Counted from the first letter of the stretch, positions 28,697 through 38,349 are shown. The stretch: 64,000 nt of DNA from Polynucleobacter sp. MWH-Loch1C5 (GCF_018881775.1 NZ_JACVPR010000001.1:310001-374000), one strand, 5' to 3'. Notes: generated by a model from the sequence alone, not told the origin. Translations and numbers: made by a program.

Positions 28697-29953
28697 ATGG
28701 CTCATCCTTCTTCTGAAGATCTACCCGTTGACAAAGTGCGCGATTTAATTCGTGCAGTATGTGAGCCACTCGGTCGTCAACGCACTCGTGAAATGATTGC
28801 TTTAGAAACTAGCCTCGGGCGAATTCTTGCAGAGGATATCCTCTCACCGATTGACATCCCCTCGGCCAATAATTCTGCGATGGATGGTTACGCCTTTAAT
28901 GGTAGCGTCCTATCCGGTCATGAGACCATCAGTCTAGAAGTTGCACATACGATTTTTGCAGGTCATACTGAAAAATGCGTCATAGCCAGCGGCACCTGTG
29001 CACGAATCATGACAGGCGCCCCCCTACCAGATGGTTGCGACACTGTCATTCCCCAGGAACTGGTTAAAGTCGATAATCAGTTCATTCGCTTTCAATGCGA
29101 TCTTGTGCGACCCGGTGATAACGTGCGCTTGCGTGGTGAAGAACTATCTACCGGACAATTGGCGCTCGCCCAAGGTCAAATGCTGAGCCCAGCACATCTT
29201 GGTTTATTAGCAGGTTTGGGAATTGCTCAAGTATCGGTCTATCAAAAAGTATCTGTAGGCTTTTTTTCTACAGGCTCTGAACTACGCTCTTTGGGTGAAA
29301 CTCTCGATAGTGGCTCAGCCTATGACAGCAATCGTTATACCCTCATGGGTATGCTCACCCGCCTGGGTGTTCAAACCCATGACTTTGGTATTGTGCGTGA
29401 CGATCCCAAGGAATTACGCGAGGTCTTTCATAAAGCACTCAAAACCTGCGATGTCATCATCACTTCAGGGGGCGTATCGGTCGGGCAAGCAGACTATACC
29501 AAACAAATCATGCAAGAATTCGGGTCCATTGATTTTTGGAAAGTCGCTATGCGACCGGGTCGACCGATGGCGTTTGGTCATTTAAAAGCTGCCGAAGACG
29601 AGGCTTTACTGTTTGGTTTACCAGGAAACCCTGTGGCAGTGATGGTGACTTTTTATCAGTTCGTACAAGAAGCTTTACATCTCTTAGGGGGTGGCCAAAG
29701 CTTGGAACCTCTACTGGTCAATGCTGTTCTGGCAGAACCTATTCGTAAACGTGCGGGTCGTACAGAATATCAAAGAGGAATCTGTCAGCGTTTAGCCAAT
29801 GGTCAACTGGAAGTTCGCACGACGGGCTCACAAGGCTCAGGTATGTTAAGTTCTATGGTCGCTGCCAATTGCCTGATTGTCCTTGATCATGAACAAGAGT
29901 CTCTGAATGTGGGCGACACGGTCCCCGTGCAACTTTTTAACGGGCTGATCTAA
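28697..29953 (+). CDS. moeA: Molybdopterin molybdenumtransferase MoeA
   Basis: Inserts molybdate into adenylated molybdopterin made by Mog. The 418-residue protein shows the MoeA domains in order: N-terminal IPSANNSAMDGYAF, MTGAPLPDGCDTVIPQE, the MogA-like domain with TSGGVSVGQADY and GLPGNPVAVMVTF, and a C-terminal beta-barrel. It starts 12 bases after moaA; mobA, often found between them in related genera, is absent here. Confidence 0.97.
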   Translation: MAHPSSEDLPVDKVRDLIRAVCEPLGRQRTREMIALETSLGRILAEDILSPIDIPSANNSAMDGYAFNGSVLSGHETISLEVAHTIFAGHTEKCVIASGTCARIMTGAPLPDGCDTVIPQELVKVDNQFIRFQCDLVRPGDNVRLRGEELSTGQLALAQGQMLSPAHLGLLAGLGIAQVSVYQKVSVGFFSTGSELRSLGETLDSGSAYDSNRYTLMGMLTRLGVQTHDFGIVRDDPKELREVFHKALKTCDVIITSGGVSVGQADYTKQIMQEFGSIDFWKVAMRPGRPMAFGHLKAAEDEALLFGLPGNPVAVMVTFYQFVQEALHLLGGGQSLEPLLVNAVLAEPIRKRAGRTEYQRGICQRLANGQLEVRTTGSQGSGMLSSMVAANCLIVLDHEQESLNVGDTVPVQLFNGLI

Positions 29954-30049
29954 TTCAATATAAGAAATATATATTGCATTGCAACATTGCTTCACAAATT
30001 CAGATAAAATGCGACAATCACGCCTAGCCGGTATTTAGCTAACGAATTT

Positions 30050-30367
30050 ATGCCCCATACGACCCGCCCTAAAAAAGAGATCATTTACGTCGATCCTTTA
30101 CATACTGCCAAAACCTTAGTTTTGGTCTATCTGAGCTTTTCAGTGCCGATTGTGCTTTTAGCTTTATTTGTGGCTTTTGTGCGCGACGGGGAGTTACCGG
30201 GTTTCACAGTCATCTCTGCACTCGTTCTTAACGCCTTAATTGGTTTTGGTTTGCTTTGGATCGCCTGCAAAGTTTATAACTGGGTAGCCGATAAATTTGG
30301 TGGCATTGAAGTGGCCATCCGAGAAACTGAAGTCCCCCTTAGTAAGTCAGAGCACCAACAAGATTAA
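30050..30367 (+). CDS. Small two-helix membrane protein, unknown function
   Basis: The 105-residue protein has two membrane segments (about 21-46 and 54-75) with a charged N terminus, then YNWVADKFGGIEVAIRE. The GGIEV ending after a YNxxA motif recurs in small uncharacterised proteobacterial membrane proteins. It has a 96-base leader with TAAAAT near 30004 as a possible -10. It converges on a hydroxyacid dehydrogenase gene with a shared terminator. Confidence 0.75.
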   Translation: MPHTTRPKKEIIYVDPLHTAKTLVLVYLSFSVPIVLLALFVAFVRDGELPGFTVISALVLNALIGFGLLWIACKVYNWVADKFGGIEVAIRETEVPLSKSEHQQD

Positions 30368-30393
30368 TAACTCCGATTAGGAATTATTAATCT
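30361..30393. terminator. Bidirectional terminator between convergent genes
   Basis: Fourteen-base arms AGATTAATAACTCC and GGAATTATTAATCT pair with one mismatch (a G-U pair on the minus strand) around a five-base loop. It begins within the stop region of the small membrane protein and lies 37 bases from the stop of the minus-strand dehydrogenase. Confidence 0.7.
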
Positions 30394-30429
30394 CTTGGGA
30401 CTTTAAGCTCAACTGCGCTCTGATGGATC

Positions 30430-31401
30430 TTATGAACTCAGCAAATTAGGGGGCGTTTGTCCCTGTAAGCCAGCCATACAGTTTTTAATGGCTAACTCAA
30501 TCATGGCACGTCTGGTTTTCTCTGTAGCACTGCCTACATGAGGTGCTAAGACTATGTTCTTTTGCGCTAGCAACTCAGGTCTGACGCTCGGCTCACCCTC
30601 AAACACATCTAAGCCCGCTGAGAAAATCTTACCCTGCTCTAAAGCTTTAGCAAGAGCCAACTCATCCACAATGCCACCGCGCGCAATATTGACCAAAGTG
30701 GCAGTCGGCTTCATGAGTGCCAACTCTTTTTCACCGAATAAATGATGATTTTCTGGCGTATAGGGCATTACCAAGATGATGTGGTCTGATTCTTTGAGCA
30801 AAGTCTCGCGGTCCACATACTCTGCACCACACGCCTGCTCTTGATCTACAGGCAGGCGGGAACGATTGTAGTAACGGACTTTCATGTCAAAACCACGGGC
30901 ACGTCGAGCAATCGCTTGACCAATACGTCCCATACCCATAATGCCGAGCGTGCTGTGATGAATATCAACACCGAGGGGGGCATCATAAATCGAGAATTTC
31001 TTCCAATCTCCACCGCGCAACCAATGCTCTAACTCCGTCACGCGACGTGCAGCAGCCATCATCAAAGCAAATCCCAAATCGGCTGTGGTATCTGTCAATA
31101 CATCAGGGGTGTTTGTAGCCATGATATTGGCAGCCTTGAGAGCGGCCATATCGAAGTTGTTGTAGCCGACTGCAATATTAGAAACAATTTTGAGTTGCTT
31201 GGCATTGCCTAAAGTATGAGCATCTATCTTTTCACCACCTGTGACAATCGCACCATCTTTATCAGCCAAGGCTGCCTTCAAATCATCAGTAGTCCAAATA
31301 CGGTCAGATTGATTGGACTCGACTTCCGCATGCTCTTTTAAACGCTCTAAGATGTCTGGAAAAATGGCACGTGCTACCAAAATTTTTGGCTTAGAACTCA
31401 T
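30430..31401 (-). CDS. 2-hydroxyacid dehydrogenase (glyoxylate/hydroxypyruvate reductase-like)
   Basis: NAD(P)H-dependent reductase of the D-isomer-specific family, closest in look to GhrB/glycerate dehydrogenase. The 323-residue protein has the Rossmann loop GMGRIGQAIARR and catalytic Arg, Glu and His in NIARGGIVDE, LDVFEGEP and LAPHVGSATEKTR. ATG at 31401 has AGGAG upstream; an upstream in-frame start at 31446 is unlikely. Glyoxylate or hydroxypyruvate is the probable substrate. Confidence 0.9.
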   Translation of the reverse strand: MSSKPKILVARAIFPDILERLKEHAEVESNQSDRIWTTDDLKAALADKDGAIVTGGEKIDAHTLGNAKQLKIVSNIAVGYNNFDMAALKAANIMATNTPDVLTDTTADLGFALMMAAARRVTELEHWLRGGDWKKFSIYDAPLGVDIHHSTLGIMGMGRIGQAIARRARGFDMKVRYYNRSRLPVDQEQACGAEYVDRETLLKESDHIILVMPYTPENHHLFGEKELALMKPTATLVNIARGGIVDELALAKALEQGKIFSAGLDVFEGEPSVRPELLAQKNIVLAPHVGSATEKTRRAMIELAIKNCMAGLQGQTPPNLLSS

Positions 31402-31618
31402 CAGCAGTCTCCTGTTATTTTTTTGTTCATGAGTGATCTTATTCAATAGCCCTAAAAAATATGTTTTTTACGGCTACTGCGGTCTATTGACGAACTATTG
31501 TATTTCATTGGGGTCAATGAGGTATGCAGGCTACTTCGCCAGTTCAGGCTTGGTCGTGAGAGGCTTGGATAGACTTCATCAGGTAAAATAAGGTTTTTAC
31601 CGATACGACTGTATTTAT

Positions 31619-31942
31619 ATGACCTACGTAGTGACTGAATCATGCATCCGCTGCAAATACACTGACTGTGTTGATGTATGCCCTGTTGATTGTTTTCGTG
31701 AAGGCCCTAATTTTTTGGTCATTGATCCAGATGAGTGCATTGATTGCGCGGTTTGTGTACCCGAATGCCCAGTCAATGCGATCTATGCTGAAGATGATGT
31801 TCCTGGCGATCAACAAGCTTATATTCAGATGAATGCCGAACTCGCTGGTAAGTGGCCATCGATTACTAAATCTAAAGAACCCCTCCCTGATGCCGATCAG
31901 TGGAAAGACGTCAAGAATAAGACGCAAGAACTGATACGCTAA
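31619..31942 (+). CDS. fdxA: Seven-iron ferredoxin FdxA
   Basis: Low-potential electron carrier with one 3Fe-4S and one 4Fe-4S cluster. The 107-residue protein has Cys9, Cys12, Cys17 and Cys21 ([14 protein letters not shown]) and Cys40, Cys43, Cys46 and Cys50 ([12 protein letters not shown]), the arrangement of Azotobacter ferredoxin I. Five bases separate it from a ferredoxin reductase gene, its likely electron partner. Confidence 0.97.
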   Translation: MTYVVTESCIRCKYTDCVDVCPVDCFREGPNFLVIDPDECIDCAVCVPECPVNAIYAEDDVPGDQQAYIQMNAELAGKWPSITKSKEPLPDADQWKDVKNKTQELIR

Positions 31943-31947
31943 ATGCT

Positions 31948-33003
31948 ATGCAGATGGCTGAGAATCGTTATTCCGATGCCACCCATTGCCAAGCCCTGAT
32001 TATCGGTGCCGGCCCTGCCGGTTTATTTGCAGCTTTTCAATTAGGCCTCCTAGAAGTTAAAGCACAAATCATCGATTGCCTGCCTAAGGCAGGTGGTCAA
32101 TGTGCACAACTCTACCCCGATAAGCTCATCTATGATTTACCCGGTATACCCGCGTGTTCCGGGCTCGAGCTGCGCGATCGCTTACTCCAACAGCTAGAAC
32201 CTTTTCATATATCCATCCATTACAAGACTCAAGTGACTGCACTTGAACAAATCGATGCAGCGCATTTTTATGTGAAAACATCTCAAGCTCATGAATTTAT
32301 TTGTCAGAAAATCATCATCGCAGCAGGTACTGGCGCTTTTTTACCCAAGAAGTTAAAGCTACCTGGTCTAGAGCAGTACGAAGGCAAACAAGTCTTTTAT
32401 TTCGAAGCTCCGAGCTCAATCCCAGAGAGTGCAAGGGTCGTCGTCTATGGCGCTGATGATCACTGCTTTGAAATGGTCCGCGAACTATCTACCAAGCACT
32501 CAGTGACTTGGATCTATCGCCGAGATGAATTAGAACTCGTACGCTACAACCCATCTGATTTAGATAGCCTCGTGCATCATGGCCAAGTCCAGAGAATCAC
32601 GGCTCAAATCAGAGGCTTTACCTGCAATGAGGGTCGACTCTCTGGTTTTGAACTCCTCGATAGCCAAGGCGAAGAATACGTGCTGCCTGGCGACTATCTG
32701 ATCGCAAGCACAGGCCTATCTCCACAACTAGGCCCAATAGCTCACTGGGGTTTGGCCATGCAACAAAAATTAATCCCTGTTCATCCAGGAACTTTTGTCA
32801 CTGATATTCCTGGGATCTATGCCGTGGGCGATATCAATACTTATGTTGGCAAAAAGAAACTGATTGTCTGCGGTTTTCATGAAGCCAGTTTGGCTGCCTA
32901 CGATATCGGCTCTCACTTGAATCCAAGCCGTCAAGAATTACTCTATACGACCTCATCATCCAAACTTCAAGAATTATTGGGTGTTAAAAATCGGTCGCAC
33001 TAG
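31948..33003 (+). CDS. Ferredoxin-NADP+ reductase, thioredoxin-reductase-like type
   Basis: Flavoprotein of the FNR2 type (YumC/YcgT-like), moving electrons between NADPH and ferredoxin. The 351-residue protein has the FAD loop IIGAGPAGLFAAFQLG near 18-33, the AGGQCAQLYPDK segment, and GDINTYVGKKKLIVCGFHEA near the C terminus. The redox-active CxxC of thioredoxin reductase is absent. It follows fdxA by five bases, so the two form a natural pair. Its 3' end overlaps the convergent permease gene by four bases. Confidence 0.92.
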   Translation: MQMAENRYSDATHCQALIIGAGPAGLFAAFQLGLLEVKAQIIDCLPKAGGQCAQLYPDKLIYDLPGIPACSGLELRDRLLQQLEPFHISIHYKTQVTALEQIDAAHFYVKTSQAHEFICQKIIIAAGTGAFLPKKLKLPGLEQYEGKQVFYFEAPSSIPESARVVVYGADDHCFEMVRELSTKHSVTWIYRRDELELVRYNPSDLDSLVHHGQVQRITAQIRGFTCNEGRLSGFELLDSQGEEYVLPGDYLIASTGLSPQLGPIAHWGLAMQQKLIPVHPGTFVTDIPGIYAVGDINTYVGKKKLIVCGFHEASLAAYDIGSHLNPSRQELLYTTSSSKLQELLGVKNRSH

Positions 33004-34571
33004 CGATCGCGCGACATGGCTCGCGACAGAATAATCACCGGTATTAAACCCGCTAAAACAATCGTCAAGGCAGGCCAAGCGGCTTCAGCTAAACGTTCAT
33101 CAGCGGCCAATTGATAAGTAATCACAGCCAGCGTGTCAAAATTAAACGGCCTTAAGACCAAGGTCGCCGGCAGCTCTTTCATGACATCAACAAAAATTAA
33201 GAGCCCCGCCGTCAAAAGACTACGCCTTAAGAGTGGCAAATGAACTCGCTGTAAAAGCTCGATACGACCTGCCCCCAAACTTTTAGCACTCGCATCCATA
33301 TTGGGCGTGATTTTGCTCAAGCCTGCCTCAACAGTCTGCAAGCCTGATGATAAGAAACGAGTAAGGTAGGCATATATCAAAATGACAACGCTACCAGAGA
33401 GCAGCCAACTCAAATCAAAAAGTCCGACTAGTATCAACACACCCACTGCTAAGACAGTACCCGGCACGGCATAACCTAAACTGACCATACGATTCATCCA
33501 CTCTTGCAAACGGCCCCGCGCAATACGTGCACTGTAAGCTAGCCAGATAGCAATCAAAACTCCTGCGCTGGCTGTAATACTGGCTAAGATCAAGGTATTA
33601 CTTAACCAAATGCCATAACGCTCACTCAAGGCCTGCCCACTGGTGATCGCCAGGTAGGCCATGATGATGACGGGCAATACAAAACCAAATAGCAAGGGTA
33701 AGGCACATGATAGGCTGGCCCAAAAAGCTAAACGGCCTCGCAAACGCCAAGGTTGAATCTGACGAAAGCGTTGTGAGCCGGATGCAAAGCGCATTTGTTT
33801 GCGACTCGCATGCTCCATAATTAAAAGCAGAAGAATGACGCCAAGGAGCATGGCCGATAATTGCACGGCTGCAGTTCGATCTCCCATATTTAACCAAGCA
33901 CGATATATACCCGTGGTCATAGTCTGCACCCCAAAGTAAACCATCGCACCATAATCAGCAACAGCCTCCATCAAGGCTAAAGCCACACCGGCCATCGTTG
34001 CAGGTCTAGCCATGGGCAATGCAATTTGCCAAAACGCCTGCCAAGGTCCAGCGCCTAAAGTACGTGCCGCATCGAGCATGCGCGGACTACGTTCTAAAAA
34101 AGCCGTTCTACATAAGAGATACACGTAAGGGTAAAGCGCTAAGCTCAACACACAAATGGCGCCCCATAATGAACGAGGCTCAGGAAACCATGGCAATTGT
34201 TGAACACCCAAAAGGTCTCTCAACAGGCTTTGCACCGGACCTGAGTACTGAAAGAAGTCCGTGTAGGCATAAGCCATGACATAGGTAGGCATAGCTAGAG
34301 GCAAAATCAAAGCCCACTCATAGATTTTTTTACCGGGAAAATCACAGGTGGAGACCAACCAAGCCGTGATGATGCCCATACTGGCAACCCCTAAGGCTAC
34401 ACCGATGGCTAGCACTAGAGTCGTTCCTGCATAAGCAGGCATGACCGTACTGGCTAAATGCGCCAAAACCCCACCACTTTGCTCAGAGGGCATCAGTAAG
34501 GCGGCAAAAATCCCCAAAATTGGCAAGGCCAATAAAATGGAGAGCAAAATAGGTGTTATTCGAACTTGCAA
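33000..34571 (-). CDS. Fe(III) ABC transporter permease (FbpB/SfuB type)
   Basis: Fused inner-membrane permease with two copies of the ABC permease domain and about 12 membrane segments. Two EAA-type loops are visible: LDAARTLGAGPWQAF and MDASAKSLGAGRIELLQ. The start is uncertain: TTG at 34571 lies just after a perfect TATAAT on the minus strand (34586-34581), whereas ATG at 34616 would lie upstream of that -10 and inside the divergent ATPase gene. The periplasmic binding protein is not encoded nearby. Confidence 0.9.
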   Translation of the reverse strand: MQVRITPILLSILLALPILGIFAALLMPSEQSGGVLAHLASTVMPAYAGTTLVLAIGVALGVASMGIITAWLVSTCDFPGKKIYEWALILPLAMPTYVMAYAYTDFFQYSGPVQSLLRDLLGVQQLPWFPEPRSLWGAICVLSLALYPYVYLLCRTAFLERSPRMLDAARTLGAGPWQAFWQIALPMARPATMAGVALALMEAVADYGAMVYFGVQTMTTGIYRAWLNMGDRTAAVQLSAMLLGVILLLLIMEHASRKQMRFASGSQRFRQIQPWRLRGRLAFWASLSCALPLLFGFVLPVIIMAYLAITSGQALSERYGIWLSNTLILASITASAGVLIAIWLAYSARIARGRLQEWMNRMVSLGYAVPGTVLAVGVLILVGLFDLSWLLSGSVVILIYAYLTRFLSSGLQTVEAGLSKITPNMDASAKSLGAGRIELLQRVHLPLLRRSLLTAGLLIFVDVMKELPATLVLRPFNFDTLAVITYQLAADERLAEAAWPALTIVLAGLIPVIILSRAMSRDR

Positions 34572-34579
34572 GATGCGAC

Positions 34580-34598
34580 AATTATAAGAATGATTATC
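34580..34598. promoter_or_regulatory. Fur-box-like operator between the iron-transport genes
   Basis: The 19 bases starting AATTATAAG and ending GATTATC match 14 of 19 positions of the Fur consensus GATAATGATAATCATTATC. They overlap the minus-strand TATAAT and the ATG of the ATPase gene. With Fe(III) transport genes on both sides, iron-dependent repression by Fur is the natural reading. Confidence 0.6.
34581..34586 (-). promoter_or_regulatory. Perfect -10 element for the permease gene
   Basis: TATAAT on the minus strand, buried in the Fur-like site. No strong -35 lies at 16-18 bases. Transcription would start near 34574, making the permease mRNA almost leaderless if TTG at 34571 is used. Confidence 0.5.
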
Positions 34599-35690
34599 GA
34601 TAACAATCCAATACATTTAAATATTGATGGGATTCATGTGGGTTATCCTGGGGCTAAATACGGCTCTTGGAACCCGGTGGTGAACGGCTTAAGCCTGCAA
34701 CTGCGTCATGGCCGGATTGGTTGCTTACTCGGCCCATCAGGCTGTGGCAAATCGACGGTCCTGCGGGCGATTTGTGGTTTTGAACCTGTGAGCGCTGGCA
34801 AGATTACGCTTGATCAACAAGTAGTGAGCTCACCCGAATTAACGATTGCCCCCGAAAAACGTCGTGTGGGCGTGGTCTTTCAGGACTATGCCCTCTTTCC
34901 TCATTTAAGTAATGCTGAAAACGTGGCTTTTGGTTTACGACATCTATCTAAGCCCGAAGCCCTCAAAAAAGCAGATGAGTGGCTCGCACGCGTGGGCTTA
35001 CCCGGCATTGGTTCACGCTACCCTCATGAACTTTCTGGAGGACAACAGCAACGCGTTGCTCTAGCCCGTGCTATGGCCCCAGAACCTGAACTTCTCCTCT
35101 TAGACGAACCGTTTTCGAACCTTGATGTCGATTTAAGAGAAAAACTAGCCAGCGAAGTACGCGAGATTCTCAAAGCCAATGGGGCTACGGCCCTCTTGGT
35201 CACGCATGACCAATTTGAAGCCTTTGCCATTGCTGATGATGTAGGCGTCATGGTCAATGGTCAATTGGTGCAATGGGACAGCGCCTACAATCTTTATCAC
35301 CGTCCTGCCACTCGTTTTGTGGCGGACTTCGTGGGGTATGGGGTGTTTGTACCTGGCGTCACTCAGGCGGGCCCCTCAGTAAAAATTGAAATTGGTGAAC
35401 TGCCTTTGCCACAATCAAGCTATGGCTTGCCCGGTGAAGTGGTGGATGTACTTTTGCGTGCGGATGATATCGTGCATGATGACCATAGCCCCCTACAAGC
35501 TGAAGTCACACACAAGGCTTTTAGGGGCGGTGATTTTCTATACAAGCTAAAACTCGATTCTGGACAAGAACTGATGGCCATGGTGCCTAGTCACCACGAT
35601 CATGCGATTGGTGAAAAAATTGGCATTCGCCTGGAAGTCGATCACGTGATTACTTTTGCCAAAAACGAATCAGCTAGAATGACAGCATGA
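34590..35690 (+). CDS. Fe(III) ABC transporter ATP-binding protein (FbpC type)
   Basis: ATPase that powers the divergent permease. The 366-residue protein has Walker [10 protein letters not shown] (48-56), the Q-loop in [11 protein letters not shown], signature LSGGQQQR (148-155), Walker B LLLLDEP and the H-loop [11 protein letters not shown]-terminal TOBE/OB-like regulatory domain follows (about 240-366). ATG at 34590 overlaps the Fur-like site and has no ribosome binding site at normal distance, so the start is uncertain; an in-frame TTG at 34566 also exists. It overlaps thyA by four bases. Confidence 0.93.
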   Translation: MIIDNNPIHLNIDGIHVGYPGAKYGSWNPVVNGLSLQLRHGRIGCLLGPSGCGKSTVLRAICGFEPVSAGKITLDQQVVSSPELTIAPEKRRVGVVFQDYALFPHLSNAENVAFGLRHLSKPEALKKADEWLARVGLPGIGSRYPHELSGGQQQRVALARAMAPEPELLLLDEPFSNLDVDLREKLASEVREILKANGATALLVTHDQFEAFAIADDVGVMVNGQLVQWDSAYNLYHRPATRFVADFVGYGVFVPGVTQAGPSVKIEIGELPLPQSSYGLPGEVVDVLLRADDIVHDDHSPLQAEVTHKAFRGGDFLYKLKLDSGQELMAMVPSHHDHAIGEKIGIRLEVDHVITFAKNESARMTA

Positions 35691-36481
35691 AGCAATATCA
35701 CGACCTCATGCGCCATGTTCTCGATCATGGCACTCATAAATCTGATCGCACCGGCACTGGCACCCTATCCGTATTTGGCCACCAAATGCGCTTTAATTTG
35801 CGCGAGGGCTTTCCTGTTGTAACGACGAAGAAGCTCCATCTCAAGTCGATCATCTATGAACTACTTTGGTTTTTGCAAGGCAGCACCAATAACAATTGGC
35901 TCAAAGAACGTGGTGTGACCATTTGGGATGAATGGGCCAAAGAAGATGGTGAATTAGGTCCTATTTACGGCTATCAGTGGCGCTCTTGGCCTGCTCCTAA
36001 TGGCGAACACATTGATCAAATTAGCCAGTTGATGGATCAAATTAAAACCAATCCAGACTCACGTCGCTTGATTGTGTCAGCTTGGAACGTCGCAGATATT
36101 CCGCGCATGGCCTTACCCCCTTGCCATGCCTTCTTTCAGTTTTATGTTGCAGATGGGCGCTTATCTTGCCAACTCTATCAGCGTAGTGCCGATATCTTTT
36201 TGGGCGTCCCCTTTAATATTGCGAGCTATGCGCTACTCACGCATATGATTGCGCAGCAAACGGGCTTAGAGGTCGGCGATTTTGTGTGGACGGGTGGCGA
36301 CTGCCATCTCTATACGAATCATCTAGAGCAAGTTCAGCTTCAACTGTCCCGTGAGCCACTCGCCCTGCCCACGCTATCGATCAAGAGAAAGCCAGAAAGT
36401 ATTTTTGCCTACGAGTATGAAGATTTTGAACTGATCGGCTATCAACACCATCCTCCTATTAAAGCTCCTGTCGCTGTTTAA
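35687..36481 (+). CDS. thyA: Thymidylate synthase
   Basis: Methylates dUMP to dTMP using methylene-tetrahydrofolate. The 264-residue protein equals E. coli ThyA in length and shows [18 protein letters not shown], the catalytic Cys146 in [10 protein letters not shown], and [19 protein letters not shown]. It overlaps the ABC ATPase gene by four bases and is followed 28 bases later by folA, the usual thyA-folA pair that regenerates tetrahydrofolate. Confidence 0.99.
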   Translation: MKQYHDLMRHVLDHGTHKSDRTGTGTLSVFGHQMRFNLREGFPVVTTKKLHLKSIIYELLWFLQGSTNNNWLKERGVTIWDEWAKEDGELGPIYGYQWRSWPAPNGEHIDQISQLMDQIKTNPDSRRLIVSAWNVADIPRMALPPCHAFFQFYVADGRLSCQLYQRSADIFLGVPFNIASYALLTHMIAQQTGLEVGDFVWTGGDCHLYTNHLEQVQLQLSREPLALPTLSIKRKPESIFAYEYEDFELIGYQHHPPIKAPVAV

Positions 36482-36509
36482 TGACAGATCACTCAGAAAT
36501 AAAATCACT

Positions 36510-36992
36510 ATGGAACTGTGCATCATTGTGGCGCGCGCCAAAAACGGCGTGATCGGTATTGAAAATGAATTACCTTGGAAACTCCCTGAGGATCTCAAGC
36601 ATTTCAAACAAACCACGATGGGACACCCCATCATCATGGGTCGCAATACTTGGGAATCTCTTGGCAAAGCGCTCCCTGGCCGACGCAATATCGTCGTCAG
36701 TAGAACGCCGCGCTTTCATGCAGAAGATGCTGAAGTATTCTCCTCCTTAGATGATGCAATCGACGCCTGCCAAGGCTCACCTTTGGTCTTTATCATTGGT
36801 GGCGCACAAATCTATGACCAAGCGATGGCCTATGCTGATCGCTTAATCGTTACAGAAGTAGATTTAGAGGTTGTTGGTGATGCGCACTTTCCAGAAATTG
36901 ATCCAGAAATGTGGGAAGAAGTATCACGTGAAACGCATCACAACGGAGAAATTGGCTACGCCTTTGTGAATTATAAGAGTCGTCTTTTGTAA
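36510..36992 (+). CDS. folA: Dihydrofolate reductase
   Basis: Reduces dihydrofolate, the by-product of ThyA, with NADPH. The 160-residue protein has NGVIGIENELPWKLPEDL with the catalytic Asp28, IIMGRNTWESLGKALPGR, and FIIGGAQIYDQAM. It is convergent with pmbA, 13 bases apart. Confidence 0.98.
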   Translation: MELCIIVARAKNGVIGIENELPWKLPEDLKHFKQTTMGHPIIMGRNTWESLGKALPGRRNIVVSRTPRFHAEDAEVFSSLDDAIDACQGSPLVFIIGGAQIYDQAMAYADRLIVTEVDLEVVGDAHFPEIDPEMWEEVSRETHHNGEIGYAFVNYKSRLL

Positions 36993-37005
36993 TTGCTTCG
37001 CTGGT

Positions 37006-38349
37006 CTAGCGACCACCGATAGCCATCTTCTCTAGCAAAATAGAACCCGTCTGTTTGGTACCACGAATAATTTCATCGGCACCAATAGCGATAATCTGAC
37101 GGAACATTTCTTTTAAATTACCGGCAATCGTGATTTCTTGTACAGGATATGCAATCACACCGTTTTCTACCCAATAGCCAAAAGCACCTCGTGAATAGTC
37201 GCCATTGACGTAGTTCACCCCCTGCCCCATGAGATCAGTCACCAATAAGCCAGTACCCATTTTTTTGAGCATGGCTGGCAGATCATCATTTTTACGAGTC
37301 AGGCGACTACGTAAATGCAAATGGTGGGAACCACCAGCATTGCCAGTGGTAGTCATGCCTAACTTCTTAGCCGAGTAGGTACTTAAAAAATAGCCTTGCA
37401 CAACGCCCGCCTTGACCACGTAACGAGCCTGAGTTCTGACGCCTTCATCATCAAAAGGCGCACTACCCGTTAAGCGAGGTTGATGAGGGTCCTCATACAG
37501 ATCAATATGCTGGGGAAAGATCTCTTGACCTAAGCTGTCAAGCAAAAAACTAGACTGACGATACAGCGCCCCACCCGAGATGGCCTGAACAAAAGCGCCT
37601 AGCAAGCCTGCCGCTAAAGGAGCCTCAAACAATACAGGACAATGACGCGTCGTTAGCGAACGAGCCCCTAGGCGTGCAAGTGTACGACGAGCGGCATACT
37701 GACCGATGGCATTTGGACTCGCTAATTCTTGAGGTACGCGTGAGGTACTGTACCAATTATCTCTTTGCATCGCTCCTTGGCTATCCGTGGCAATCGGTGT
37801 GCAAGCAATGTAATGACGAGATACTGGGTAACCTCCCATAAAGCCTTGGCTCGTGCCCAGCATGAAATGGGATTGTTGTGCAGAAACGCTGGCTCCATCA
37901 CTATTATTGATTTGTGTACTCACATCCAAAGCAGCAGATTCTGTAGCACGGGCGATTTCTACAGCCTCCTCGGTACTCAAATCCCAAGGGTGATACAAAT
38001 CCAAGTCTTGAGGGTGTTTTTCTAATAACTCAGGCGCAGCCAAACTCGCACAATCATCTTCTGCAGTATGTCGCGCAATATGAAATGCAGCCTCAACAGC
38101 CGCTTTTAATGCAGGCTTTGAAAAATCATTCGTACCAGCATTGCCGCGTCTCTGACCAATAAAGACTGTTACACCCGCTTGCTTATCGCGATTGTGTTCA
38201 ATCGTTTCAATCGCACCTTTACGCACCGCCACGGATAAACCATAGCCTTCTGAAATCTCAGCAGCGGCATCTGTAGCGCCTAAAGCCTTTGCTTCTTCAA
38301 GCAAATATTGAATTAATTCCTGAAATTGTGGGGCTGAATGTGAAAACAT
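37006..38349 (-). CDS. pmbA: TldE/PmbA-type metalloprotease component
   Basis: Partner of TldD in the TldD/E protease that degrades unfolded or modified peptides. The 447-residue protein has the N-terminal LSVAVRKGAIETIEHNRD segment and the C-terminal GNAGGSHHLHLRS and GINYVNGDYSRGAFGYW-like region (here GVNYVNGDYSRGAFGYW). PmbA lacks the HExxxH site of TldD, as here. It is divergent from mog with 29 bases between; yjgA, often located between them in betaproteobacteria, is absent. Confidence 0.96.
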   Translation of the reverse strand: MFSHSAPQFQELIQYLLEEAKALGATDAAAEISEGYGLSVAVRKGAIETIEHNRDKQAGVTVFIGQRRGNAGTNDFSKPALKAAVEAAFHIARHTAEDDCASLAAPELLEKHPQDLDLYHPWDLSTEEAVEIARATESAALDVSTQINNSDGASVSAQQSHFMLGTSQGFMGGYPVSRHYIACTPIATDSQGAMQRDNWYSTSRVPQELASPNAIGQYAARRTLARLGARSLTTRHCPVLFEAPLAAGLLGAFVQAISGGALYRQSSFLLDSLGQEIFPQHIDLYEDPHQPRLTGSAPFDDEGVRTQARYVVKAGVVQGYFLSTYSAKKLGMTTTGNAGGSHHLHLRSRLTRKNDDLPAMLKKMGTGLLVTDLMGQGVNYVNGDYSRGAFGYWVENGVIAYPVQEITIAGNLKEMFRQIIAIGADEIIRGTKQTGSILLEKMAIGGR

